Assembly (NCBI RefSeq): GCF_947497275.1
Contig: NZ_CANMFS010000007.1
Span: 188,944-252,943, forward strand
Source: an uncultured Sulfitobacter sp.
GTDB taxonomy: Bacteria > Pseudomonadota > Alphaproteobacteria > Rhodobacterales > Rhodobacteraceae
Direction: 5' to 3'
Length of the DNA: 64,000 nt
Position numbers and translations under genes: made by a program. Below are positions 19,001 to 27,310 of the stretch, piece by piece. The notes beneath the pieces were generated by a model. The model made no database searches. It had not been told where the DNA came from and saw only the letters and a list, made by a program, of their open reading frames with translations. Each line of letters opens with the position of its first letter. Position 1 is the first letter of the stretch.

Positions 19001-19137
19001 CGGTGACGATCATGGGCGGTCTTGCATTTGCTTCGGTTCTGACGCTGATCGCCGTTCCCGTCCTTTATGCGCTTTTCTTTCGGATCAAGCCTCCGAAAGA
19101 GGACACCGCTCCGGAGGGTGCAGCAGCCGCAGCGTGA
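16057..19137 (+). CDS. RND efflux permease (AcrB/HAE1-like)
   Basis: 1026 residues, the full length of an RND pump, with TM1 at the N-terminus, a first periplasmic loop beginning GRLEDPSFTLKTALVFVPYPG, helices 2-6 near 340-480 and the symmetrical second half. In TM4 GALIIAMGMLVDNAIVITEG carries the proton-relay aspartate (the DN pair), so transport should be active. The LEDPSFT start places it with the CzcA/HAE1-like group exporting organic compounds rather than AcrB itself. Regulated by the upstream TetR. Confidence 0.95.
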   Translation: MALSISRATIKRPVAAWLVIIFCMVGGYWGLNTVGRLEDPSFTLKTALVFVPYPGATAVEVEEEVSDVIENALQQMKQLDRVESKSMPGMAQITVEIEMTYGPDEIPQVWDEMRRRISDVQGDLPAGTRPPIINDDFGDVYGMFYAVTTEGLSPVEQRDLATTLRLGLVTVDGVAKVEVQGLTEEVINISVPSSRLTELGLPPTQILGVLADENQVFTNGAITEGPARIDLSVPPGYVSPEGIEELRLGVPGEVGQVAVYDIARVTRDEAEQPSQVIRQNGAAAFTLGVSALTDRNVVEVGAGVSARLDRLKAALPAGVEITSVYEQHVVVDEAVSSFLVSLGQSVGIVVAALMLTMGWRAGLVVGVTLALTVFSTLFFMSVFGIPMERISLGALIIAMGMLVDNAIVITEGMVIGVARGKSAEDAAAETETATSIPLLGATVIGIMAFSGIGLSPDATGEFLFSLFAVIAISLLMSWALAVSVTPYLGKLLLRAPKETSDDPYKGAFYGVYRSFLWLALRTRVIVVLIIVGITIWSVMAFGQVKQAFFPASNTPIFYVEFQMPQGTDINVTDAEMQRLEQMLLTEDNVTDVTTLVGRGASRFMLTYNPEQADASYGQLIVRVADAEAIPSIASRLNRDLPAEFPHALIRVEQIVFGPPSGADVAVRFAGPDPVILRQLADDAMRIFEDSGTITNPRTNWRQREILVEPIVDESRMRLAGATRGAISDTISYGTSGLRVGQLREDDEVILINLRLPENERDGIDRLSDLSVWSDGAGSYVPMANLVERFETRLVEALIQRRDRERTITAMGGSRSDLTADEAFRSVRTDIEAIPLPEGYVMEWGGEFESAADAQASLGKQLPLGFLVMLTISILMFNKVRQPLILWLVVPMSVTGMVLGLLFTGLPFTFTALLGFLSLSGMLMKNAIVLVEEIDLQRAEGVPDYKAVIDGSVSRLRPVVLAAGTTIFGMIPLLPDAFFASMAVTIMGGLAFASVLTLIAVPVLYALFFRIKPPKEDTAPEGAAAAA

Positions 19138-19406
19138 TCAGACCCGGCGCGCGGTGCACGGCAGTGTGCACCGACGCGGTGGTCTCTTTGGCAATCAGAT
19201 CAAACTCTCTGTTCCGGTTGAAAACGTTGTGAGCGTGATGCGCTGGCATAAGCGCACCCGCTCGGAAACCTCCGAATGCGGGTACAACTTCGATTGGCGT
19301 GAGAGGATCGTTGTGGGGTCGCGAGAAATAGACTGGTTTCATCGCGCGCTCTGGGCCGAAGCGGCATACCCCCCGAACGGTACCAGAACATTTGTAGTCG
19401 CCGGGA
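19138..19406. other. Intergenic region with hairpin
   Basis: 269 nt between the converging RND and cupin genes. A hairpin GGTGCAC-GGCAGT-GTGCACC lies at 19153-19172, 15 nt after the pump stop, but lacks a T-run, so it is at best a stability element or Rho-assisted end. No gene or remnant recognised in the remainder. Confidence 0.35.
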
Positions 19407-20075
19407 TCAGACCGCCGGTGCCTTTGCGTGGGGCAGGTGGCCTGTCTTGATCCAGAGCCTTGCGCCCTGATCTCCGGCTGTCGCTGTCAAAGCCTCACCA
19501 TCTGGCAGGCGCAGCCAGTCGTTCCGCTTCAGGGTTTCACCGTCAACCGTGACCGCTCCGCCTATGACCAATACCTCTATCCCGCCCGGTGCCTGCGACG
19601 TCATGGCCGCGCCGGCTTCCAGCTTGCTGTAGGTCACAACCTCACGCGTATCCCGGTGCAGGACCGTCGTGGCGACCCCTTCTGTCGGTGCGCCCAACCC
19701 GGCCTCCATATCCTTGTGGAACTGGGTGCGGTCGGCCATGTCGAACTGCCACAGCTTGACGAAGATCGTACATCCTGCCTCCGATCCCGGCGTGTGCGAG
19801 GTCGTGGGCGGATTGCGAACGTATGTGCCTGCGGGGTAATCGCCATGCTCGTCCTGAAAGACGCCGTCAAGAACGATGAATTCCTCGCCGCCGGTGTGGG
19901 TGTGTGATGAAAAGCGGCTGCCGGGCGCATAGCGCACGATGGTGGTGGCCCGCGCTACTTCGTCGCCAATCCGGTCCAGCATACGCCTGTCCACACCTTC
20001 GATCGGCGAGGGCTGCCAGTCGATCGTGTCCGAATGAACGACGACTCGCTGCGAAAAATCGGCATTGAGATCCAT
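19407..20075 (-). CDS. Double-cupin protein (ChrR-like cupin)
   Basis: 222 residues with two cupin halves. The first has [19 protein letters not shown] (metal-binding HxHxxxEE pattern, about 53-71) and [14 protein letters not shown]; the second, [21 protein letters not shown], lacks the histidines and is probably structural. The first half resembles the cupin domain of the anti-sigma factor ChrR, but there is no N-terminal zinc anti-sigma domain and no sigma factor beside it, so it is more likely an enzyme or sensor. Function unknown. Confidence 0.82.
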   Translation of the reverse strand: MDLNADFSQRVVVHSDTIDWQPSPIEGVDRRMLDRIGDEVARATTIVRYAPGSRFSSHTHTGGEEFIVLDGVFQDEHGDYPAGTYVRNPPTTSHTPGSEAGCTIFVKLWQFDMADRTQFHKDMEAGLGAPTEGVATTVLHRDTREVVTYSKLEAGAAMTSQAPGGIEVLVIGGAVTVDGETLKRNDWLRLPDGEALTATAGDQGARLWIKTGHLPHAKAPAV

Positions 20076-20225
20076 TGTATACAGTCCTTTTCGGGCCTCA
20101 CGCGCTTGGTGGAGGCTTTAGATGATTGATCACTTTCGGATGCCATGAGCTAGGCAGGGTTTGTCCATTGGCAAGGAAATTTTCCGTGCGTCGGTGCATC
20201 CGGGATGCGCCGGTGATGTTGCCGC

Positions 20226-20717
20226 TCATTCCGGCGGATCGCGCCCTTCCACCGAGGGAGCTTCTGGAAGTTCAAGGCGTTTCGGGCTTGCCTGTTCCAC
20301 CGCCGACCGGAGCCGGGACATCAATGCAATCGCCTGCGAACGGTCTTCTGCGGAAATTCCGAGATCCGCGAAATTCTGCGTGACAGTCTGGTCGGCGGCT
20401 TTCAAAATGGCGAGACCATATTCGGTTGGGCACAAAACAATACGGCGTTCATCCTCGGGGTCACGCACCCGCTCTATCACCCCGACCCCTGCCATCCTCT
20501 TGGCAAGGGGTGATACCGTGTTCGGTTCGACCCCAAGACGCGCGGAAAGCTCGGAAAGCGACATTTTCCCTTTTTCGACAAGAGCCTTGAGCATCACGTA
20601 TTTTGCGTAAGTAAGCCCAGTTTCGGCGAAAGCCGTCTGGTAAAATCGACCGAACGCATGGTGAAGCATATAGACCTGAAAGCAGGCAAGATCATTCAGG
20701 TTGGATTTTTGTTCCAT
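20226..20717 (-). CDS. MarR family regulator, OhrR-like
   Basis: 163 residues. LACFQVYMLHHAFGRFYQ near the N-terminus places a cysteine (residue 12) where OhrR proteins carry the peroxide-reactive cysteine; the winged helix MSLSELSARLGVEPNTVSPL and the wing DPEDERRIVL follow. Divergent from the Tat-exported metallo-hydrolase, with a palindrome (20782-20793) between them, so it probably represses that gene and responds to peroxide or an electrophile. Confidence 0.9.
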   Translation of the reverse strand: MEQKSNLNDLACFQVYMLHHAFGRFYQTAFAETGLTYAKYVMLKALVEKGKMSLSELSARLGVEPNTVSPLAKRMAGVGVIERVRDPEDERRIVLCPTEYGLAILKAADQTVTQNFADLGISAEDRSQAIALMSRLRSAVEQASPKRLELPEAPSVEGRDPPE

Positions 20718-20781
20718 ATACGCTATCTAAGGCCACCGGGGCAGGATTGAAAGCTGAAACGCCGTAAGTCCGAACCGATAC

Positions 20782-20793
20782 TTCGTATACGAA
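20782..20793. promoter_or_regulatory. MarR/OhrR operator candidate upstream of metallo-hydrolase
   Basis: TTCGTATACGAA is a perfect 12-nt palindrome; with flanks ATAC/ATAT it extends to 20 nt with one mismatch. The 17-mer TTCGTATACGAAATATT recurs with one change at 21868-21884, upstream of the second MarR gene. Both sites lie in promoter gaps. Confidence 0.6.
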
Positions 20794-20818
20794 ATATTCT
20801 AGAACGAAAGGAAACGCC

Positions 20819-21778
20819 ATGACTCAGATCAACCGACGCACCCTTCTAAAGGGCGCCGCTACGCTGCCAGCCGCCGCTGCCCTTACCGGAGTGGCAAGCC
20901 CGACGCTGGCTGCCGGACACTCTGCGACACCGGGCGCGGCCCTCTACTCTGCGCCCCTCGGTCGGTATCGCATTACCGCCCTGTTGGATGGGATCGCACC
21001 ACTGGGCAGGGGGTTCTTTTTTGGCAGCGAAGCGATCGACCCGCTGATGGAGCAGATCGGTATCGGTCCCGATGCGTTACCTGCGCCGGTTTCCGCATTT
21101 CTCCTGCAATCCGACGAGCGTACAATTTTGATCGACGCCGGAATGGGAGAGCAGGAATTGCTGGGTCCAGGCTTTGGCGGCCTGATTCCCGGACTTGCTG
21201 CGGCAGGTGTCACCCCCGACGATGTCGACATGATTGTTCTGACCCATGCGCATCCCGATCATCTTGGCGGTTTGATCCGTGGCAGTGAGGCCGTGTTCAA
21301 GAACGCCGAATTGGCCTTGGGTGAAGTCGAAGCAGGCTTCTGGACCGATGAAGCGATGATGGCGCAGGCGCCGGATGAGGCGAAAGGTATGTTTCAGTTG
21401 GCCCAGACCGTGCTTGGGGCCTATGGCAATCGTGTGACGCGTATCGCCGACGGTGCCGAGGCCGCGCCCGGCCTGTCCATGATGCTGTCTCCGGGCCATA
21501 CACCGGGCCACTCGATTGTGCGGATCGATGGTGGCGATCGGCAGTTGCTGATGATCGCTGACACGCTTGCGTCGGCCGATGTTCACACGGCACTGCCCGA
21601 TGTTGGGTTTGGGTTCGACAGCGATCCGGTCCAAGCTGCGGAATCCCGACGCCGCGTCTTTGACATGGTGTCGGCTGACAAGACGCTTGTCGCGGGCAGC
21701 CACATCCACTTTCCGGGCTTTGGCCGTATCCTCGCGGATGGCGAGGCGTATCGCTACGTCCCTACTACCTGGATGTGA
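20819..21778 (+). CDS. Tat-exported MBL-fold metallo-hydrolase
   Basis: 319 residues. The N-terminus has a twin-arginine signal (NRRTLLKGAATL, hydrophobic stretch, cleavage after about residue 32). The beta-lactamase-fold zinc motif THAHPDH is near 142-148, with later ligands in PGHTPGHS and IADT. Such proteins hydrolyse lactones, esters or similar; AHL lactonases are relatives, but the substrate here is unknown. Export in folded form fits a metal enzyme. RBS AAAGGAAACGCC precedes ATG. Confidence 0.9.
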   Translation: MTQINRRTLLKGAATLPAAAALTGVASPTLAAGHSATPGAALYSAPLGRYRITALLDGIAPLGRGFFFGSEAIDPLMEQIGIGPDALPAPVSAFLLQSDERTILIDAGMGEQELLGPGFGGLIPGLAAAGVTPDDVDMIVLTHAHPDHLGGLIRGSEAVFKNAELALGEVEAGFWTDEAMMAQAPDEAKGMFQLAQTVLGAYGNRVTRIADGAEAAPGLSMMLSPGHTPGHSIVRIDGGDRQLLMIADTLASADVHTALPDVGFGFDSDPVQAAESRRRVFDMVSADKTLVAGSHIHFPGFGRILADGEAYRYVPTTWM

Positions 21779-21791
21779 TTTAGCCATCAAT

Positions 21792-21816
21792 AGGGGCGCT
21801 GCAACGCGCCCCTTAA
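21792..21816 (+). terminator. Hairpin terminator candidate after metallo-hydrolase
   Basis: AGGGGCGC-TGCAAC-GCGCCCCT forms an 8-bp GC-rich stem 13 nt after the stop codon. The following tract is only TTAAT, so intrinsic termination may be partial. Confidence 0.55.
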
Positions 21817-21867
21817 TCAGGCGCTTGCCTGTTGTCTCATATAATGCGGGCCATTCGGCCCATTAAG

Positions 21868-21879
21868 TTCGTGTACGAA
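21868..21879. promoter_or_regulatory. MarR/OhrR operator candidate upstream of ohrR-gst-ior operon
   Basis: TTCGTGTACGAA, followed by ATATT, differs by one base from the site at 20782. It lies about 200 nt before the OhrR-like gene at 22081 in a 302-nt gap (21779-22080) that otherwise holds only the terminator at 21792 and no recognised gene. The distance implies a leader or an unmarked start site in between. Confidence 0.5.
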
Positions 21880-22080
21880 ATATTTGCTTGCCAATCAAAA
21901 TTATTGTTCTAGTTGTAGTCCAAAGCAGCAGTGGACCGGCCGCTTCAGAGAGGACCCCATGGACAAGCTTGTCGATTTGAATGAGAAAGCCGTCCGCAGC
22001 GCGGCGGTGTGCGGTTCCGGACCTGTGCCCATCCGGTTGATCGGGTTGTGCCAGAACGTAAACCGTCGGAGCGTTCAGTG

Positions 22081-22599
22081 ATGGCCGAAACTGATACACA
22101 CGACGCGTCCGGTCTTCTTTGTCTGGACAGCCAGCTTTGTTTTCCGCTCTACGCCGCGACCAACCTGTTGGGCCGCGTGTACCGTCCACTGTTGGATCCT
22201 CTCGGTCTGACCTATTCGCAATATCTCGTCATGCTGGTTCTTTGGGAAGAGGGGCCGGTTCATGTCGGTGGCCTGGCACGGCGTCTTCATATCGACAGCG
22301 GTACGATGACCCCGATGTTAAAGCGGATGGAGAAAATCGGCCTGCTGACCCGGACGCGCGACCGGGCCGACGAACGACACGTCATGGTGCACCTGACGCC
22401 GGACGGTGTCGCCCTGCGGACCCGCGCGGCGGAGGTTCCGGTTGCCTTGTCTCACCGGATCGGTGACCGGCTTGGGCCGGGTGCGACCGAGGCGCTGCGC
22501 ACCGCCGTGCGCGATCTTGTCGATCTTCTGGCAGCGGACCTTGCGAACATATCCGGTGATCCAGCACCGCAGGCGGCGCTCCCGCATTCCATCAAATGA
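22081..22599 (+). CDS. MarR family regulator, OhrR-type
   Basis: 172 residues from ATG 22081. The signature DSQLCFPLYAATNLLGRVYR with Cys20, and LDPLGLTYSQYLVMLVLWEE, are diagnostic of OhrR organic-peroxide sensors. The HTH is VHVGGLARRLHIDSGTMTPM. Upstream in-frame codons to 22009 are excluded because OhrR starts here. It leads an operon with a GST and a molybdenum hydroxylase rather than the usual Ohr peroxidase. Confidence 0.92.
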   Translation: MAETDTHDASGLLCLDSQLCFPLYAATNLLGRVYRPLLDPLGLTYSQYLVMLVLWEEGPVHVGGLARRLHIDSGTMTPMLKRMEKIGLLTRTRDRADERHVMVHLTPDGVALRTRAAEVPVALSHRIGDRLGPGATEALRTAVRDLVDLLAADLANISGDPAPQAALPHSIK

Positions 22600-22615
22600 C
22601 AACAACGAGGACCAG

Positions 22616-23248
22616 ATGACAGAAACAACTCTCTTCGGCTTCGACGGATCGACCTTCGTGCGCACGGTGCGATGCGTGCTGGCGCGTAAGAGCATTTCTT
22701 ACAACCAAGTGCCGGTCAACGTCCTGGAAGGCGAAACGCAAGAACCCGATCATCTTGAACGCCACCCGTTCGGCAAGGTTCCTGTTCTCGATATCGACGG
22801 GATGCGTCTGCGTGAAACCGATGCAATCGTGCGGTACCTCGAAGCGCGCGACCCTGAACCACCGATGTTTCCCAAGGATGCGAAAGAACGCGCGAAAGCG
22901 GACGAGAACGCTGCGCTGATCACCAATTACGGCTACGACGCGATCATTGGTTTTGTGGCGTATCACCTGTTCCCCGATGTGGTCGGCGGAAAAAACGAAG
23001 AAATGAGGCAGTCCAATCTGGATCAGGCCAGAAAACTGATCAGGCTTGTTCTGGACAACAAGAAAGATGCGCCATTTTTTTCCGGTGACGCACCCGGTTT
23101 CGCCGACTACCTGCTCGGGCCGCTCATTGCGTATGCGACGATGACAGAGGATGGCGCCGCGATCTTGTCCCTCGACGGCATGCAGGACTGGTGGGACAGA
23201 TTAAGTAATGACGAAGCGTTCGTGGCCACTGCGCCGGACCTTGGCTGA
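22616..23248 (+). CDS. Glutathione S-transferase
   Basis: 210 residues. The N-terminal thioredoxin fold begins MTETTLFGFDGSTFVRTVRC and includes the cis-proline/GSH motif PFGKVPVLD and the ETDAIVRYLE helix; the C-terminal all-alpha domain follows. A serine/threonine near residue 12-13 is the likely glutathione-activating residue. ATG 22616 is 16 nt after the OhrR stop. Its place beside a peroxide sensor points to conjugation or reduction of electrophiles. Confidence 0.92.
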   Translation: MTETTLFGFDGSTFVRTVRCVLARKSISYNQVPVNVLEGETQEPDHLERHPFGKVPVLDIDGMRLRETDAIVRYLEARDPEPPMFPKDAKERAKADENAALITNYGYDAIIGFVAYHLFPDVVGGKNEEMRQSNLDQARKLIRLVLDNKKDAPFFSGDAPGFADYLLGPLIAYATMTEDGAAILSLDGMQDWWDRLSNDEAFVATAPDLG

Positions 23249-23269
23249 GAAAAAAGGAGAACCGAGAAA

Positions 23270-23728
23270 ATGATCAAACTTACTTTGAATGGCGAACCGC
23301 GCGAGATCGCGGCGGCCGGGGATACGCCGCTGTTGTGGGCCCTGCGCGATGAACTGGGCCTGACAGGCACCAAATTCGGCTGCGGAGTCGCGTCCTGTGG
23401 GGCGTGTACGGTGCATGTGGACGGAGCGCCCGTACGCTCGTGCCAGACCTTCGTGGGAGACTTGGACGGGGCCACGGTGACGACGATCGAGGGTGCGCAA
23501 GACGCCACGACCGAGGCGATCCGCACAGCCTGGGTGGAGTTGGAGGTGCCGCAGTGTGGCTACTGCCAGTCAGGCCAGATCCTGTCGGCGACGACGCTCT
23601 TGCGGGACACGCCCAAACCAACCGACGACGATATCGACGCGGCAATGGACGGAAACCTGTGCCGTTGTGCCACCTACGCACGGATTCGCAAAGCAATCCA
23701 TCGCGCATCCGAGATTATGGAGGGTTAA
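23270..23728 (+). CDS. (2Fe-2S) subunit of molybdenum hydroxylase (IorA-like)
   Basis: 152 residues with both iron-sulfur clusters: plant-ferredoxin type (Cys38, 43, 46, 58) and the helical cluster (Cys96, 99, 131, 133, in CGYCQSGQ and LCRCATY). Small electron-transfer subunit of an isoquinoline-1-oxidoreductase or aldehyde-oxidase-like enzyme of the two-subunit type that lacks an FAD subunit and passes electrons to a cytochrome. One base separates it from the large subunit. Confidence 0.95.
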   Translation: MIKLTLNGEPREIAAAGDTPLLWALRDELGLTGTKFGCGVASCGACTVHVDGAPVRSCQTFVGDLDGATVTTIEGAQDATTEAIRTAWVELEVPQCGYCQSGQILSATTLLRDTPKPTDDDIDAAMDGNLCRCATYARIRKAIHRASEIMEG

Positions 23729-23729
23729 G

Positions 23730-25904
23730 ATGCTGAACAGATTTATTGCACAGACCATGCCGACGCCCGCGCTCACGCGCAGGGGATTTTTGAAACTGTC
23801 TGCCGGAGCCACGGGCGGCTTGATGTTGGGCGCCGCCCTTCGGCCCGTATCCGCCGCAGCGCAGGGCGCCGCCGACGGGCTTGCCACGCCATTCGTTCAC
23901 ATTCGTCCCGACAACACCGTGGTGGTGATCGTCAAACACCTCGACAAGGGGCAGGGAACAGCCACGGGTCTCGCCACGCTGGTGGCGGACGAACTTGATG
24001 CGGATTCGGCACAGGTCACCACAGAGTTCGCGCCCGCCAATACCGATCTTTATGCAAATACTCTGATGGGCGTGCAGGGCACGGGCGGGTCGACCGCGAT
24101 GGCCAATTCCTGGCAACAGTACCGCGAGGCCGGAGCCACTGCACGCGCGATGTTGATCGCAGCAGCGGCACAGACCTGGGGCGTCGATCCCGCCGGCATC
24201 AGCATCGCGAGCGGTCAGATCACTGACGGATCACAGTCAGCCAGCCTTGGCGACATGGCCGAGACTGCCGCAGGGCAGAGCGTGCCCGAAAGCGTCACCC
24301 TCAAGACGCCTGATCAATGGGTCTATATCGGCAAGTCCTTCCCACGCGTTGACGTGGTTCGCAAAACTCAAGGTGCGACCAATATGTACGGGATGGATGT
24401 GGCCATGGAAGGGCTCGTCTACGCCGTCAGCTTGCGCAGTCCGCGTTTCGGCGGCGTATTGGCCGGTCTTGACGCCGAAGAGGCGCGGGCGATGCCCGGC
24501 GTGATCGATGTCATTCAGTTGCCAGATCGGGCGACGGTGATCGCCGAGTCGACATGGCAGGCCATTCAGGCCCGCGACGCGCTGTCAGCGGAATGGGATT
24601 TCTCGCAGGCCGAAAACCGGGGAACCGAAGAGCTGCGGGCCGAATACACCGCGCTGCTGGATGAGGACGGTATTGCATTCCACAGCGCCGTCGTATCGCA
24701 GGCCGACACTGAACAGGTGATCGAAGCGGACTACTCTTTCCCTTACCTCGCGCACACTCCGATGGAGCCGATCGATGTGACCGTTCGTTTTGACGGCACC
24801 GAAGCCACATTCTGGACTGGATCGCAGATCCAGACTCTGGACCAGAACATAGGTGCGCAGGTGCTCGGGATTGATCCCGGTTCGGTTTCGATCGAGACCC
24901 TCTGGGGCGGCGGATCTTTCGGACGCCGTGCGATCTACGACAGCCACTATGTGGCCGAGGCGGCAATGATCGCGAAAGCGTGGCTGGAAACGCACGGGGA
25001 TGCCCGGCCGATCAAACTGGTCTGGACCCGCGAAGACGACGTGCGCGGCGGTTATTACCGTCCGATGCACATGCACCGTGTGCGCGCCGGTCTTGACGCC
25101 GACGGCAATATCACTTCGTGGGAGCAACGCGTGGTGGGGCAGGGTATTGCCATCGGAACCGCGTTCGAACAGTTCATGGTTCGGGATGGTGTCGATGCCT
25201 CTTCGGTCGAGGGCCTCGGGGAGCATTCGGCCTACACCATTCCGGGATGGTCGGTTGATATCCACCATCCGGAAGTTGGCGTGCCGGTTCTTTGGTGGCG
25301 CTCGGTCGGGCACACCCACACCGCGTATGTGGTTGAAACAATGATGGACGAACTGGCGGAAGCGGCTGGTGCCGATCCTGTGGAATTTCGCCTGCGCTAT
25401 CTTACCGATCCGCGCGCGCGCGGGGTGTTGGAATTGGCGATTAACAAGGCCGGCACGGTACCCGAGGGCCTCACACGGGGCATCGCGGTGCACAAGAGCT
25501 TTGGCTCTTACGTTGCCGAGGTTGCGGATGTCCGCATCCGCGAAGACGGCACTGTAAAGGTCGAGCGCGTGACCTGCGGTGTCGACTGCGGCGTGCCGAT
25601 CAACCCCTCGAACATCGAAGCGCAGGTTCAGGGGGGACTGGGCTACGGTCTTTCCGCGATCCTGCGCGAGGAGATCACCCTGACGGAGGGTGAGGTAAAC
25701 CAGTCGAACTTCTACGATTACACACCACTGCGGATCAGCGACATGCCGCAGGTGGATGTCCATATCGTTCAGTCGACTGAGGCCCCTACCGGCATCGGCG
25801 AGCCCGGTACACCGCCCATTGGGCCTGCCGTGGCCAATGCCGTACGCCGGGCGACCGGCACGATCGTGCGCGAACTGCCGTTTTCGCTTCATGGACTAGC
25901 CTGA
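23730..25904 (+). CDS. Molybdopterin large subunit of molybdenum hydroxylase (IorB-like)
   Basis: 724 residues from ATG 23730. The N-terminus has a twin-arginine-like signal ([16 protein letters not shown], then AAAQGA), as in exported IorB relatives. Molybdopterin-binding stretches include [21 protein letters not shown] and the C-terminal [17 protein letters not shown], which carries the active-site glutamate. It hydroxylates N-heterocycles or oxidises aldehydes; the true substrate is unknown. Because the small subunit has no signal, export would be as a complex. Last gene before a strong terminator. Confidence 0.93.
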   Translation: MLNRFIAQTMPTPALTRRGFLKLSAGATGGLMLGAALRPVSAAAQGAADGLATPFVHIRPDNTVVVIVKHLDKGQGTATGLATLVADELDADSAQVTTEFAPANTDLYANTLMGVQGTGGSTAMANSWQQYREAGATARAMLIAAAAQTWGVDPAGISIASGQITDGSQSASLGDMAETAAGQSVPESVTLKTPDQWVYIGKSFPRVDVVRKTQGATNMYGMDVAMEGLVYAVSLRSPRFGGVLAGLDAEEARAMPGVIDVIQLPDRATVIAESTWQAIQARDALSAEWDFSQAENRGTEELRAEYTALLDEDGIAFHSAVVSQADTEQVIEADYSFPYLAHTPMEPIDVTVRFDGTEATFWTGSQIQTLDQNIGAQVLGIDPGSVSIETLWGGGSFGRRAIYDSHYVAEAAMIAKAWLETHGDARPIKLVWTREDDVRGGYYRPMHMHRVRAGLDADGNITSWEQRVVGQGIAIGTAFEQFMVRDGVDASSVEGLGEHSAYTIPGWSVDIHHPEVGVPVLWWRSVGHTHTAYVVETMMDELAEAAGADPVEFRLRYLTDPRARGVLELAINKAGTVPEGLTRGIAVHKSFGSYVAEVADVRIREDGTVKVERVTCGVDCGVPINPSNIEAQVQGGLGYGLSAILREEITLTEGEVNQSNFYDYTPLRISDMPQVDVHIVQSTEAPTGIGEPGTPPIGPAVANAVRRATGTIVRELPFSLHGLA

Positions 25905-25937
25905 CCACGGACTGGCCTGACCGAACGAATGGTCCAT

Positions 25938-25974
25938 TGACGCGCGCTGCTTTGTGGCGCGCGTCACCTTTTTG
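25938..25974 (+). terminator. Rho-independent terminator of the ior operon
   Basis: TGACGCGCG (25938-25946) pairs perfectly with CGCGCGTCA (25958-25966) across an 11-nt loop and is followed by CCTTTTTG. It lies 34 nt after the IorB stop. Confidence 0.85.
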
Positions 25975-26042
25975 TCTGACGCCGTGTGCTTGGATACACC
26001 AATCCAGTTTCCTTATCTCATGCCTTGAGAACTCACATTCCT

Positions 26043-26080
26043 TTCGCTAATAATCTAACGCGTGTTAGATTATTAGCGAA
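26043..26080. promoter_or_regulatory. Regulon operator A with 17-nt arms, upstream of CoA-transferase
   Basis: TTCGCTAATAATCTAAC (26043-26059) is the exact inverse of GTTAGATTATTAGCGAA (26064-26080), separated by GCGT. The core TCTAACGCGTGTTAGA is at 26054-26069. A promoter TTGAGA (26025) -N17- TAATAA (26048) ends exactly where the core begins, so a bound repressor would cover the transcription start. It is the most extended copy of the motif shared by six promoters in this window. Confidence 0.85.
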
Positions 26081-26088
26081 GAGAGCAA

Positions 26089-27303
26089 ATGTCCGGACCC
26101 CTACACAACCTCAGAATTATCGAACTCGGCCATGTCATCGCCGGCCCGCTTTCAGCCGCCTTGCTTTCTGATTTCGGTGCGGATGTCATCAAAGTCGAAG
26201 CACCGAACCGAACGGACATGATGCGTGACCTCGGACCCAAGGCCAAGGACGGGGTTGGTGTTTGGTGGAAGACACTAGGCCGCAACAAGCAGACTCTGGG
26301 TCTGGATTGGAAGTCGGACGAAGGCCGGGGCATCCTGCGCAAGCTGGTTGAAGGTGCCGATGTCCTTGTCGAGAATTTTCGACCAGGCGTGCTTGAGCGT
26401 GCGGCCATCGGGCCGGAAATACTGCATGAGTGGAACCCGGATCTGGTTATTCTGCGCGTGTCCGGCTACGGACAGGATGGCCCGATGCGGGATGTACCTG
26501 CTTTTGGCCGTGCGGCTGAGGCCATGAGCGGTCTGGCGCATCTGACCGGTTTCACCGACGGGCCGCCGATGCATCCCGGGTTTCCGGCGGCAGACAGCAC
26601 GACGGGGCTGATGGGCGCATTGGGGATCATGATCGCACTGCTTGCCCGCGAACAGGGAACCGTACGCGGTCAGGTCGTCGATCTTGCAGTGTTCGAAGCC
26701 TTGCTTCGGTTGATGGATTATCCCGTTCCTGCCCTGACGGGCGCTGACCATTCGCCGCGACGCAACGGGCTGCGCCAGCCGATGGACTTTGCGCCGGGGG
26801 GTATGTTCCGCACATCCGATGGGGTATGGCTGACCGTCTCCGCAGGAAGCGCGGAGACCGCGCAACGGCTGCTGCGCGCCGTCGGCGGTGACGCGTTGGC
26901 CGATGATCCGCGGTTCGCAACCCTTGCCGAGATGTCACAGCACATGACCGTGGTTTTCGACGCCATCAATGATTTTGTCACGCAGCACACACTTGCCGAA
27001 GTTGAAACGGAATTCGCGCGTCATGATGCGGTGGCCTCGCGGGTGCTGAGCGTCGAAGATATTACAACGAACGCGCAAATCCGCCATCGTGGCGACATCG
27101 TATCGGTCGAGGGTGAGCCGACCAAGGTTATCGGCCCGGTCCCGCATCTCAGCGCCACACCGGGCGCGCTTCGGTGGCTGGGACGCGGGCCTGGTGCAGA
27201 CACGCGCAGCATTTTGTGCGAGCTTGGGTTTGACGACGAACGGATCACAGCCCTTTACGAGGCGGGGATCATAGGGCTGGACGACACGACAGACACTCCG
27301 TGA
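26089..27303 (+). CDS. CaiB/BaiF family CoA-transferase (formyl-CoA transferase type)
   Basis: 404 residues. The family III CoA-transferase N-terminus LRIIELGHVIAGPLSAALLS, SGYGQDGP, and the nucleophilic aspartate in PGFPAADSTTGLMGALG (about 165-180) are all present. It swaps CoA between acyl donors and acceptors, and would activate the incoming acid or recycle CoA from an intermediate. RBS GAGAG is directly downstream of operator A. The following ACAD gene is dead, so this is now a single-gene transcript. Confidence 0.9.
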   Translation: MSGPLHNLRIIELGHVIAGPLSAALLSDFGADVIKVEAPNRTDMMRDLGPKAKDGVGVWWKTLGRNKQTLGLDWKSDEGRGILRKLVEGADVLVENFRPGVLERAAIGPEILHEWNPDLVILRVSGYGQDGPMRDVPAFGRAAEAMSGLAHLTGFTDGPPMHPGFPAADSTTGLMGALGIMIALLAREQGTVRGQVVDLAVFEALLRLMDYPVPALTGADHSPRRNGLRQPMDFAPGGMFRTSDGVWLTVSAGSAETAQRLLRAVGGDALADDPRFATLAEMSQHMTVVFDAINDFVTQHTLAEVETEFARHDAVASRVLSVEDITTNAQIRHRGDIVSVEGEPTKVIGPVPHLSATPGALRWLGRGPGADTRSILCELGFDDERITALYEAGIIGLDDTTDTP

Positions 27304-27310
27304 CATTTCC

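Noticed and set aside
20076..20083. TGTATACA next to the cupin start as a third MarR operator
   Set aside because: Only 8 nt match and it lies in the ribosome-binding spacer, so chance is more likely.
24585..25892. 435-codon minus-strand frame opposite the molybdopterin subunit
   Set aside because: High-GC antisense frame with no domain signature; the plus-strand gene is unambiguous.
26054..26069. Regulon motif as a KstR steroid operator
   Set aside because: KstR sites space AAC and GTT by two bases (TnnAACnnGTTnnA); here the spacing is four, so the resemblance is superficial.
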